Assembly (NCBI GenBank): GCA_002049825.1
Contig: MVCZ01000106.1
Location: forward strand, 1 to 5,784
Length of the DNA: 5,784 bases
Direction of reading: 5' to 3'
Source: Candidatus Zhuqueibacterota bacterium 4484_188
GTDB taxonomy: Bacteria > Calditrichota > Calditrichia > RBG-13-44-9
Shown: positions 1-5,315 of the stretch, piece by piece
Layout of the letters: every line of letters starts with the position of its first letter
Numbering within the stretch: the first letter of the stretch is position 1
Program-made: the position numbers and the translations under genes
The notes under the pieces: generated by a model
Told to the model about the DNA's origin: nothing
Databases searched by the model: none
Seen by the model: only the letters and a program-made list of their open reading frames with translations

Positions 1-127
1 ACACACGAGATATTAATTGCTCCCACCCAGCAAATATCAAAAGGCAAACGGCACTTTTTACCATTAACCATCGTGATCAAAAGGCACCTGCCGCTCAAAA
101 CCCCGCCACCGGATTTTTACAAACACA

Positions 128-160
128 AAAACCAAAAAATCCAACAGAAAAAATGGTTTT
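128..160 (-). terminator. Weak AT-rich hairpin downstream of the last gene
   Basis: On the minus strand AAAACCA and TGGTTTT form a 7-bp stem with a 19-nt T-rich loop, followed by a T-rich tract, about 45 nt after the ferredoxin stop. It is in the right place to end the transcript, but the stem is AT-rich and the loop long. The rest of 1-204 shows no gene or RNA that I can support. Confidence 0.25.
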
Positions 161-204
161 ACATTCTATCCAAGGAAACCAGGAAATTCCGATTCACCAG
201 CTTC

Positions 205-453
205 CTACTCACCGTGGGTTCTTTTCTTTTTCTCCAGCAATTCTTCTTTGCTTTCCACATGATCCGGATCCGGTACGATACTGTCGACCGGACACACATT
301 CACGCACTGCGGTTCATCGTAAAAACCAACGCATTCGGTGCACAAATCGGGATTAATTACATAAATCGGATCGCCCTCGGAAATTGCTTCATTCGGGCAT
401 TCTGCTACACAGGCATCGCAGGCAATACATTCTTCGGTTATCATTAATGCCAT
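205..453 (-). CDS. YfhL/Alvin-type 2[4Fe-4S] ferredoxin
   Basis: Small soluble electron carrier of 82 residues with two [4Fe-4S] clusters. The first motif is C9-x2-C12-x2-C15-x3-C19-P. The second is C38-x2-C41-x8-C50-x3-C54-P, and its enlarged x8 spacing is the hallmark of the Allochromatium (Alvin)/YfhL class, whose clusters have unusually low and unequal potentials. A short charged C-terminal extension (about residues 61-82, rich in E and K) follows the fold, as is common in this class. The open frame extends upstream to 561 over the end of the deformylase gene, but I chose the ATG at 453 because AGGAG at 461-465 sits 7 nt before it and the ferredoxin fold begins at once. It lies 49 bp after def and is the last gene of the run. 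Its redox partner is not shown; the cluster-binding ATPases upstream are candidates only by proximity. The family call is very secure, the specific role is not. Confidence 0.93.
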   Translation of the reverse strand: MALMITEECIACDACVAECPNEAISEGDPIYVINPDLCTECVGFYDEPQCVNVCPVDSIVPDPDHVESKEELLEKKKRTHGE

Positions 454-502
454 AACACATCTCCTGTTTTTTAGATTTATTGTCACATAAAAGCCGACAG
501 CC

Positions 503-970
503 CTACAACTCTTTAACTTGTTTACTCGGTTCCCATTGGTAATCAATAATGAGAATACCATTTAAATGATCGATCTCATGTTGAATGACCCGTGCCATCA
601 ATCCACTGAGTTCCATCTCAACAGTTTTACCTTTTACTGTTAATCCGCTCACCGTAATAATTTCACTACGTTGGATTTCGACTTGTACACCAGGTAAACT
701 TAAACAACCTTCCTCCAAATATTCCGCACCCTGGCGATGCAGAATAACCGGATTTACCAGCGTAAACAGCCCTTCTCCGATGTCGGCTATTACTACTCGT
801 TGCAATACTCCCACCTGTGGCGCCGCTAATCCAATTCCCTGCCTGAGGTACATAATTTCCTTCATGCCTTCAATTAAATTGAACAAACGACTGTCAAAAT
901 TCAGCACCGGGAACGATTTATCCCGCAATACCGCATCAGGATAAATTTTAAGTTGATACGTGTTGGACAT
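503..970 (-). CDS. def: Peptide deformylase
   Basis: Cytoplasmic metalloenzyme that removes the N-formyl group from the initiator methionine of nascent proteins. At 155 residues it is complete and of normal to slightly short length. All three family motifs are present in order: G45-I-G-L-A-A-P-Q52, E87-G-C89-L-S91 and Q130-H131-E132-I-D-H135. C89, H131 and H135 are the expected Fe/Zn ligands and E132 the catalytic acid. The ATG at 970 is preceded by AGGA at 977-980, 6 nt away. It lies 68 bp after the permease and 49 bp before the ferredoxin, in the same direction. Being a housekeeping gene it may simply share the transcript. No key residue is missing. Short forms such as this usually lack the C-terminal helix seen in the E. 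coli enzyme. Confidence 0.96.
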   Translation of the reverse strand: MSNTYQLKIYPDAVLRDKSFPVLNFDSRLFNLIEGMKEIMYLRQGIGLAAPQVGVLQRVVIADIGEGLFTLVNPVILHRQGAEYLEEGCLSLPGVQVEIQRSEIITVSGLTVKGKTVEMELSGLMARVIQHEIDHLNGILIIDYQWEPSKQVKEL

Positions 971-1038
971 ATTGTTTCCTATTGCTTGATTGTTCTCAAT
1001 TGTTCCTTTTCATGAAAAACTAAAACGGACACAGCCGG

Positions 1039-1590
1039 CTAATATCCCATTGATAGCACCAATGCTCCTAACGAAAGACCAACGATAAAATTTATCGCCT
1101 TCACTACCAAAAACGAGCGCCGTGACTGTGCCAGAAGTGGTAACATACCATGCCCGTCCTGGACAATAGAACTTGCAAATAAAATACTGATTGGGATGAT
1201 TCCCTGTGAATAAAGCGTCACAAATACCAGATGCGGACCGGATTCCGGAATTAAACCCACGAGTGAAGCGACCAGTAAAATCGTCCATTGGTTATCCCGA
1301 ATCAGATTATCCAGATGAAGCTGATGAATCAAAAAATACATTACCAATAACGTTCCGAACGTCCAGATAAAAATACGGGGTACATGTTTTCGCACCACAT
1401 GGTCCCACAAGTGCTCTTCTAAAAAATGGTCCGGAACAGTAGTCACCACAAATAAAGCCAGTGCAGAAACAATTAGTATGGAAACTCTGATCCAATTCCA
1501 TTCAGGTGGACCAATCTCGCCCATGTTGTACGAAAAGGAGAGCGCTGCTTCCATTGCTGTAAAATATTGCCCTTTGGATAACAACGGCAA
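1039..1590 (-). pseudogene. C-terminal part of frameshifted ArsP_2-type metal permease
   Basis: This frame carries the second half of the integral membrane protein that begins at 2018. Counting from the TTG at 1590, hydrophobic segments lie near 34-52, 72-90, 103-126, 131-143 and 162-182. Motifs I recognise from the putative heavy-metal exporter family (ArsP_2, often named putative manganese transporter) are P115-E-S-G-P-H120, Q144-D-G-H-G-M-L-P-L-L153 and S156-R-R158 followed by K164-A-I-N. A histidine-rich soluble loop at 55-69 (H55, H60, H64, H69) precedes the third quarter. The frame has no credible start of its own: TTG at 1590 has no SD and a TGA lies at 1594-1596, while the first ATG (1554) also lacks an SD. 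It is therefore a fragment needing a -1 shift from the upstream frame. Family assignment is from remembered motifs; the transported ion is unknown. Confidence 0.78.
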
Positions 1591-2018
1591 GACTCAACCG
1601 AATGAAGCGGTAATTCTTTGCATTCTTCTACAGTATTGATTCCCTTATGTTCCATAACCAGGTCGGCAAGAAATCCGGCAATTATCCCAATAATAAATAG
1701 TAAACAAGTAAGAATAAGTGCCTCTTTGGGTATCATAGCCAACATGATAAAAGCTTCATCGCCGGTAGTGGTAATCATTGCCGTGACTACTGCGCCAAGG
1801 GAAAGCAATCGATGGGAATACATCGCTACCACCACAAAGGCGCCTAAACAACCCGGAACAGCCCCCAAAAAACCGGCTAAAACATATTGACTCATCTTAT
1901 GCAGAGCCAGGCTTTGCTGCCACTTGCCGCTGCTCAACACATTGATATACTCGATTACCAGCATCATCACAAAGACAAAACCGGTCACCATGAGAGATTG
2001 GTTGAAGACCTGTATCAT
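1473..2018 (-). pseudogene. N-terminal part of frameshifted ArsP_2-type metal permease
   Basis: The 5' portion encodes four likely membrane segments at about residues 9-28, 45-67, 71-95 and 99-121, with the family-like motif T85-G-D-E-A-F-I-M-L93 at the end of the third. A cytoplasmic loop follows with H139 and C144-x-C146, a plausible metal-binding site. After about residue 150 the frame leaves the family pattern and stops at 1473-1475, while the conserved second half continues in another frame from about 1595 downward. The two frames overlap by about 118 nt; joined by a -1 shift they give about 326 residues, a sensible full length. The start is the ATG at 2018, but no good SD precedes it, only GATGAG close to the codon, so translation may be weak or begin elsewhere. 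It lies 60 bp after the zinc-ribbon gene. Explanations for the break are a natural mutation, a sequence or assembly error, or recoding. Confidence 0.78.
1569..1595 (-). other. Candidate -1 frameshift junction in the permease gene
   Basis: The upstream permease frame has to slip back by one base to enter the downstream frame, and the shift must lie after the TGA of the downstream frame at 1594-1596. In this interval the minus strand reads CCA AAG GGC in the upstream frame, so A-AAG-GGC (1575 down to 1569) fits the X-XXY-YYZ pattern of a -1 slippery heptamer and would re-pair as AAA-GGG. I see no convincing stimulatory stem-loop immediately after it and no internal SD just before it. The true join could also be anywhere down to about 1500. 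A plain one-base deletion, or an insertion of two bases, explains the data equally well. Confidence 0.4.
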
Positions 2019-2078
2019 ACGCTCATCACTTTTTTGTTCTCCAATTAGTTTTTAGAAAAACTACCGGTAGCAACTCAA

Positions 2079-2270
2079 CTATTTTTTTTGTTTCTTTTTC
2101 TTTAACAGCAAATCGTGATGGTAACCGCCTTCGCGTAACATTTTGGCGCCGCACTTCGGGCAGCGGTCTTCCCGGCAGGGAATACCGCTGCGATGAGGTG
2201 CGACAAAACCACATTTCGGACACACACAATTACCGCCACCTCCCATTCCACCGAAATGTTCCTGTTGCAT
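2079..2270 (-). CDS. Small zinc-ribbon / rubredoxin-like protein
   Basis: Protein of 63 residues with two cysteine knuckles, C17-P-K-C20-G and C37-P-K-C40-G, spaced as in a zinc ribbon that binds one Zn (or Fe) with four cysteines. Additional potential ligands are C15, H26 and C32. A flexible Gly-rich head (G7-G13) comes before, and a very basic, lysine-rich tail (K57-K63) may contact nucleic acid or an acidic partner. The start is clear: ATG at 2270 with a strong AGGAGGA at 2277-2283, 6 nt away; the frame runs on to a TTG at 2294, which I reject. It lies 68 bp after the DUF5320-like gene. Proteins of this look often occur near DUF5320 and NifX-type genes in anaerobes. I do not know its function; a metal-binding accessory protein is the safest description. 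Confidence 0.82.
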   Translation of the reverse strand: MQQEHFGGMGGGGNCVCPKCGFVAPHRSGIPCREDRCPKCGAKMLREGGYHHDLLLKKKKQKK

Positions 2271-2338
2271 TTTCCATCCTCCTTGTTTTCCCAAATCACC
2301 ACATTAATCGACTCACCCGCAAAACCTTTTGTCCGGTA

Positions 2339-2704
2339 CTAATCATTCGTGCTGTCCTGCCCGGACGGGGCGTTTTTTAAATCCTCCATCCTGCGACGGA
2401 TATCTTCCAGCTCACGTTCCAGGTCTTTCGCCTCGGCATTGAGTAAATCGATCTCTTCCTGGGGCGTTAAACCCGGTGCATATCCGTAACGCCAGCCAAT
2501 ACCATATCCACGTCCGTAGCCCGACCATGCCCATCCTGGAACACCGGTGGCATAAAACCGATTTCGCCAACCGCGTCCCCAACCGGCACCATAACCCCAG
2601 CCGATTCCATAAGGAACACGACCGACTCTTCCGGTACAATATCCCATACCTCTTCCGGTCATTGGTCCTCTGCCCAGAGGTCCCGTTCTGTCAAATCCTG
2701 GCAT
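2339..2704 (-). CDS. DUF5320-like Gly/Arg/Trp-rich protein with coiled-coil tail
   Basis: Protein of 121 residues with a typical DUF5320 opening: M1-P-G-F-D-R-T-G-P9 followed by G13-P-M-T-G-R-G-M-G21 and a single Cys at 23. Residues 24-78 are a low-complexity stretch built of Gly, Arg, Tyr and Trp (repeated GxGW, GYG and GRG units). Residues 80-112 are a clean heptad-type coiled coil (LL at 87-88, then L95, L99, I102, M106, L109), ending in a polar tail. The ATG at 2704 has AGGAGGA at 2711-2717, 6 nt away. The TGA stop of the preceding ATPase (2717-2719) overlaps that SD by one base, so the two are probably translationally coupled. The biochemical role of DUF5320 is not known to me. Its regular position beside NifX-like proteins and Mrp ATPases suggests a scaffold or partner in that module. 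Its coil resembles the tail of the NifX-like protein encoded at 4587-5162. Confidence 0.87.
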   Translation of the reverse strand: MPGFDRTGPLGRGPMTGRGMGYCTGRVGRVPYGIGWGYGAGWGRGWRNRFYATGVPGWAWSGYGRGYGIGWRYGYAPGLTPQEEIDLLNAEAKDLERELEDIRRRMEDLKNAPSGQDSTND

Positions 2705-2716
2705 TTTACTTCCTCC

Positions 2717-3613
2717 TCAGTTTTTTATGTTTTTATCTGTGTAACTTCTTTTAGGTTCGTCTAAAAGAAGTTGAATTGATGTCCAGATTGTTTTTATCTC
2801 CCGTGCAGCTATGCTGTCCGGAAATTCAGTAATAATTTTTTTCTGCAACAGCGATTTGACTACCTGTTCATCAAATGGTATGGTCCCTAAAACGGTTAAT
2901 CCCGATTTAATTGCATACCGTTCAATCCGTTGCGTCATCTCTTGATTTAAATCATGTTTATTAATTACCACCCCGGTAGGAATTTTAAATCGTTCAATGA
3001 GTTTAATCAACCGCTCTAAGTCGTGCAATCCGGAAATAGTAGGTTCAGTTACCGCTACCACAAAATCAGCTTCGGTTAAACTGGCATTCACCGGGCAGCC
3101 AATCCCCGGGGGACCATCTACAAAATACCACTCCCGATTGTTATTTCTCATTGTCTTTTCGGCTTGCTTTTTCACCTGGCTTACTAATTTTCCGGAATTA
3201 CCCTCGCCGGGAATAAGTTTCGCATGAAAAAACTCACTATCCCCAAACACGCTTTCATAATAATTACCCGAGGGAGCAACTTTAAAATCAATTGCGTCAT
3301 CAGGACAAAGACGGACGCAAAAACCACAGCCTTCGCAGGCAATTGGGTCGACTACAAAATTATGAATAGCATCGAATCGGCAATATGTTTCACATAGTCC
3401 ACATTCGGTGCACCGCTGCGGATCAATTTTTGCCTTCTTACCACCAATAAAAACATGTGATTGATGAATGACCGGATTCAATAAAATATGCAGATCTGCC
3501 GCATCGACATCACAATCGGCAACCAGCTTGTTTTCAGAAAGTGCGATGAAAGCAGCAGTAAGGGTTGTTTTTCCCGTTCCGCCCTTTCCGCTGATTATTA
3601 CAACCTGTTTCAT
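2717..3613 (-). CDS. MinD/Mrp-type P-loop ATPase with inserted ferredoxin domain (copy 2)
   Basis: Cytoplasmic ATPase of 298 residues from the ParA/MinD/Mrp superfamily. The deviant Walker A is G9-K10-G-G-T-G-K15-T-T, with the signature lysine K10. An aspartate-rich switch follows (D33-C-D-V-D37), and Walker B is in V165-D166-G-P-P-G-I-G-C173-P. A two-cluster ferredoxin is inserted between them: C68-x2-C71-x2-C74-x3-C78 and C93-x2-C96-x2-C99-x3-C103-P. The first motif lacks the usual proline after its last Cys (R79). A segment G136-E-G-N-S-G-K142 is a family feature. The ATG at 3613 has only a weak AAGAG upstream. It is 97 bp after its paralogue, and its stop lies in the SD of the DUF5320-like gene. 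In Desulfovibrio such pairs sit in the orp cluster. ATP-driven cluster handling or partner positioning is inferred, not shown. Confidence 0.92.
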   Translation of the reverse strand: MKQVVIISGKGGTGKTTLTAAFIALSENKLVADCDVDAADLHILLNPVIHQSHVFIGGKKAKIDPQRCTECGLCETYCRFDAIHNFVVDPIACEGCGFCVRLCPDDAIDFKVAPSGNYYESVFGDSEFFHAKLIPGEGNSGKLVSQVKKQAEKTMRNNNREWYFVDGPPGIGCPVNASLTEADFVVAVTEPTISGLHDLERLIKLIERFKIPTGVVINKHDLNQEMTQRIERYAIKSGLTVLGTIPFDEQVVKSLLQKKIITEFPDSIAAREIKTIWTSIQLLLDEPKRSYTDKNIKN

Positions 3614-3710
3614 AAAAATACTCTTATTCTCGGTTTTAATGTTCTTTTAAACCTTAAACCCCTTTTAACCCGGATTATTTTCCGCCGGCATTCCAACCAA
3701 ATAGCCGGTT

Positions 3711-4574
3711 TTATCCGTCCAAGACATTCACAGAAGTTTGTAGGCGCAGTTTAATTTCATTGAATAAATTTTGAAATTGTTCTTTCAATTCCGGGAAAAC
3801 CCGCACAGCTAATTCACCTTTAGAATACGCTTCGGCTAATCGACGGTTAAAAGGAAACCTCATTAAAATCGGGATATTATTATCCTCACAGTATGCGTCA
3901 ATTATAGTCGAATCACTACGGGCTTTATTTATTACGATACCAAACGGAACTTCAATGTTTTTCAAAGCCTCAACCGCCAGTTCCAGATCATTCAGCCCGA
4001 AAGGAGTTGGTTCCGTAATCAACAAACAATAATCCGCATTTCTAACCGTTTCTATCATAGAACAGGAAGCACCCGGTGCGGCATCTAAAATATTAATCTT
4101 CTCCGGCTCAATCTTTTGAACCACCTTGCCAATCAGGGGGCTTGGCGATAATTCACCAATTGTCAGACACCCTTCAAAAAAACCAATGTTTTCGGGCAAC
4201 ACCTTCCCAATGCGAATAACGCCCATGGGAATTTTCTCTTCCCAAATAGCGTTCTGCGGACAAAAATAAGTGCACGCTCCACAACTGTTGCACAATTCAT
4301 CAAAAACCAAAACCCGATTGGGCAACACGGTAATCGCATGAGATTCACAAACCCGGGAGCATTCTCCGCAAAAATCGCATTTGGTGTAGTTAATTCTCGG
4401 AACCGGGCGGGTTACTGTTTCGCTTTTCTCGACCACCGGTTTTAAAAACAAATGACCATTTGGCTCCTCAACATCACAATCAAGATACACACTATTTTGT
4501 AGAGCCAGAGCCAGGTTTGTAGCAACAGTGGTTTTGCCGGTACCACCTTTCCCGGATGCAACTGCTATAATCAT
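3711..4574 (-). CDS. MinD/Mrp-type P-loop ATPase with inserted ferredoxin domain (copy 1)
   Basis: Paralogue of the next gene, 287 residues. Deviant Walker A is G8-K9-G-G-T-G-K14-T-T; the switch region is D32-C-D-V-E-E-P38; Walker B is in L163-D164-A-A-P-G-A-S-C171. The inserted ferredoxin has C66-x2-C69-x2-C72-x3-C76 (again no following Pro) and C95-x2-C98-x2-C101-x3-C105-P, giving two predicted [4Fe-4S] clusters. Compared with the usual DxPPGxxCP pattern it has Ala at 166 and Ser at 172, so the two copies are not equivalent. The ATG at 4574 is preceded by a poor SD (GGGT), but the stop of the NifX-like gene is only 12 bp upstream, so re-initiation or coupling is likely. The adjacent NifX-like gene and the second copy suggest a heterodimer or sequential partners, by analogy with the orp cluster. 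Confidence 0.92.
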   Translation of the reverse strand: MIIAVASGKGGTGKTTVATNLALALQNSVYLDCDVEEPNGHLFLKPVVEKSETVTRPVPRINYTKCDFCGECSRVCESHAITVLPNRVLVFDELCNSCGACTYFCPQNAIWEEKIPMGVIRIGKVLPENIGFFEGCLTIGELSPSPLIGKVVQKIEPEKINILDAAPGASCSMIETVRNADYCLLITEPTPFGLNDLELAVEALKNIEVPFGIVINKARSDSTIIDAYCEDNNIPILMRFPFNRRLAEAYSKGELAVRVFPELKEQFQNLFNEIKLRLQTSVNVLDG

Positions 4575-4586
4575 AATTTTTACCCG

Positions 4587-5162
4587 CTATTCACTCTCTT
4601 TTTTAAATTCTCTTAATTGCTTTTTCACATCTTCCAACTGTTTTTCCAGACTGTCTATCTTTTTCTGCAACAGGATCATAGCTTCTTGTTCTGAGATACT
4701 TTCTGTTTCCTGATTAACCGGAATGCTATCATTTTTGCGCGTCGATGCAACATCCATTTTGGCGCCCAACGATCGTTCTCCCCGCACCTGAGCAGACCGA
4801 CTGGTACGCGTTATTTTCTGACCGGTTGGTATAGAAGCCGGAACCAACTGATTCTTATTGAATTTTTCGACTACTTCCTTCACAGTGCCCTGTTCGCCCT
4901 CATAAATAGCAATTCCACCGGCTTCTAAGACCTGAAACGCATTCGGTCCGCAGCTTCCCGTAATAACAGCCTGCGCACCACGTTCAATAATTAATTGTGC
5001 AGATTGAACACCCACGCCACCATAGCCATCAACATTAGAATTCGGAACGATTTCACTTTCCAGTGTTTCAGGGTTAACAAAAATAAAATATGCCGCCCGC
5101 CCAAATCTCGGATCAACCGGGGCATTTAAATGATTTTCAGTCGCTGATACAGCAATCTTCAT
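4587..5162 (-). CDS. NifX/ORP-like (dinitrogenase FeMo-cofactor domain) protein with coiled-coil tail
   Basis: Protein of 191 residues. Residues 1-108 are a Nitro_FeMo-Co (NifX/NifY/NifB C-terminal, MTH1175-like) domain: strand M1-K-I-A-V-S, P15-V-D-P-R-F-G-R22, G48-G-V-G-V-Q53 and T68-G-S-C-G-P-N74 followed by an A-G-G-I-A-I-Y strand. Such domains bind or carry metal-sulfur clusters; C71 is a possible contact. Residues 111-152 are a polar linker and 156-189 a coiled coil (L164, L165, I169, L172, L176, V179, L183, F186), an extension beyond the bare domain. The ATG at 5162 has AAGGA about 8 nt upstream. The start region is an exact 69-bp tandem duplicate, so a second, truncated copy of the SD and start lies just upstream. 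The stop is 12 bp before the ATPase start. No nif structural genes are here, so nitrogen fixation is not implied; an ORP-like function fits better. Confidence 0.9.
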   Translation of the reverse strand: MKIAVSATENHLNAPVDPRFGRAAYFIFVNPETLESEIVPNSNVDGYGGVGVQSAQLIIERGAQAVITGSCGPNAFQVLEAGGIAIYEGEQGTVKEVVEKFNKNQLVPASIPTGQKITRTSRSAQVRGERSLGAKMDVASTRKNDSIPVNQETESISEQEAMILLQKKIDSLEKQLEDVKKQLREFKKESE

Positions 5163-5180
5163 ATTTCACATCCTTATTTG

Positions 5181-5231
5181 TCAATAATAATCATTTAAAT
5201 GATTTTCAGTCGCTGATACAGCAATCTTCAT
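5181..5231 (-). CDS. 16-codon leader mini-ORF produced by the duplication
   Basis: In the upstream repeat unit the ATG at 5231 has the same AAGGA ribosome site as the true gene. It encodes MKIAVSATENHLNDYY and stops at TGA (5181-5183). The first 13 residues are those of the NifX-like protein; the last three come from reading across the repeat junction. The stop is about 18 nt before the real ATG at 5162, so ribosomes ending there could re-initiate, or it could compete for initiation. Its signals are complete, but whether it is translated or matters is unknown. Confidence 0.4.
   Translation of the reverse strand: MKIAVSATENHLNDYY
5189..5208. promoter_or_regulatory. Fur-box-like palindrome at the repeat junction
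   Basis: The repeat junction creates the perfect 16-bp palindrome AATCATTTAAATGATT (5189-5204). Overlapping it, the minus strand reads TGAAAAT-C-ATTTAAA (5208 down to 5194), a 7-1-7 arrangement that agrees with the fur-promoter element at 5688-5702 at 12 of 14 arm positions. In the original single copy this sequence lies inside codons 8-13 of the gene (5125-5139); the duplication places a second copy upstream of the start codon. A role as operator is inference. AT-rich sequence makes chance matches fairly likely. Confidence 0.35.
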
Positions 5232-5253
5232 ATTTCACATCCTTATTTGTCAA
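5227..5253 (-). promoter_or_regulatory. Possible weak promoter inside the upstream repeat unit
   Basis: TTGACA (5253 down to 5248), a perfect -35 hexamer, is followed after 15 nt by TATGAA (5232 down to 5227), a four-of-six match to the -10 box. Transcription would start near the mini-ORF, before the real nifX-like start. The short spacer and weak -10 make it doubtful. Confidence 0.25.
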
Positions 5254-5283
5254 TAATAATTGTTAGCAAGTCATTCTCCATTT

Positions 5284-5313
5284 AGCCGGGAAAAAAGAAA
5301 TTACACCCCGGCT
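5284..5313 (-). terminator. Hairpin after the fur-like gene, possible weak terminator or attenuator
   Basis: A 7-bp GC-rich inverted repeat (AGCCGGG at 5284-5290, CCCGGCT at 5307-5313) encloses a 16-nt loop just after the fur-like stop codon. No U-run follows the stem on the minus strand; the T-rich stretch is in the loop. It could lower read-through into the nifX-like gene or protect an RNA end, but it is not a standard intrinsic terminator. Confidence 0.3.
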
Positions 5314-5315
5314 TT

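Larger units (their letters stand above)
5123..5260. repeat. Perfect 69-bp tandem direct repeat over the nifX-like gene start
   Basis: Positions 5123-5191 and 5192-5260 are identical over all 69 bases, head to tail, with no spacer. Each unit carries, on the minus strand, TTGACA, an AAGGA ribosome site, an ATG and 12 further complete codons of the nifX-like gene. The downstream copy belongs to the real gene; the upstream copy is cut short by a stop. The absence of any mismatch implies a recent event, or an assembly artefact. Confidence 0.95.

Noticed and set aside
36..86. 11-bp direct repeat ATCAAAAGGCA (36-46 and 76-86)
   Set aside because: Only two short copies 40 bp apart, no regular array and no flanking structure; not CRISPR and not clearly functional.
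73..447. Long + strand open frame over the ferredoxin region
   Set aside because: It lies antisense to a clear ferredoxin with intact cysteine motifs, shows no recognisable domain and no good ribosome site.
454..561. N-terminal extension of the ferredoxin to the start at 561
   Set aside because: The added residues overlap the end of def, resemble no ferredoxin, and a strong AGGAG precedes the internal ATG at 453.
585..944. + strand frame over the deformylase gene
   Set aside because: Shadow of def, whose three catalytic motifs are intact on the minus strand.
1554..1590. Independent start (TTG 1590 or ATG 1554) for the second half of the permease
   Set aside because: Neither has a usable ribosome site, and the sequence continues the first half of the same family, so a frameshift explains it better.
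2047..2070. Overlapping small inverted repeats (AGTTTTTAGAAAAACT and CTACCGGTAG) before the permease
   Set aside because: The loops would be too short for a stable hairpin and there is no clear U-run arrangement, so I do not call a terminator.
2271..2294. TTG start at 2294 for the zinc-ribbon gene
   Set aside because: It would read through the AGGAGGA site that perfectly serves the ATG at 2270.
3614..3710. Gap between the two ATPase genes, with a CCGGC/GCCGG pair and GGTTTAA-like repeats
   Set aside because: The stem is only 5 bp with a 14-nt loop and no T-run, and no convincing promoter hexamers are seen.
5279..5281. ATG at 5281 opening a 12-codon frame before the repeat
   Set aside because: Too short, no family resemblance and no good ribosome site.
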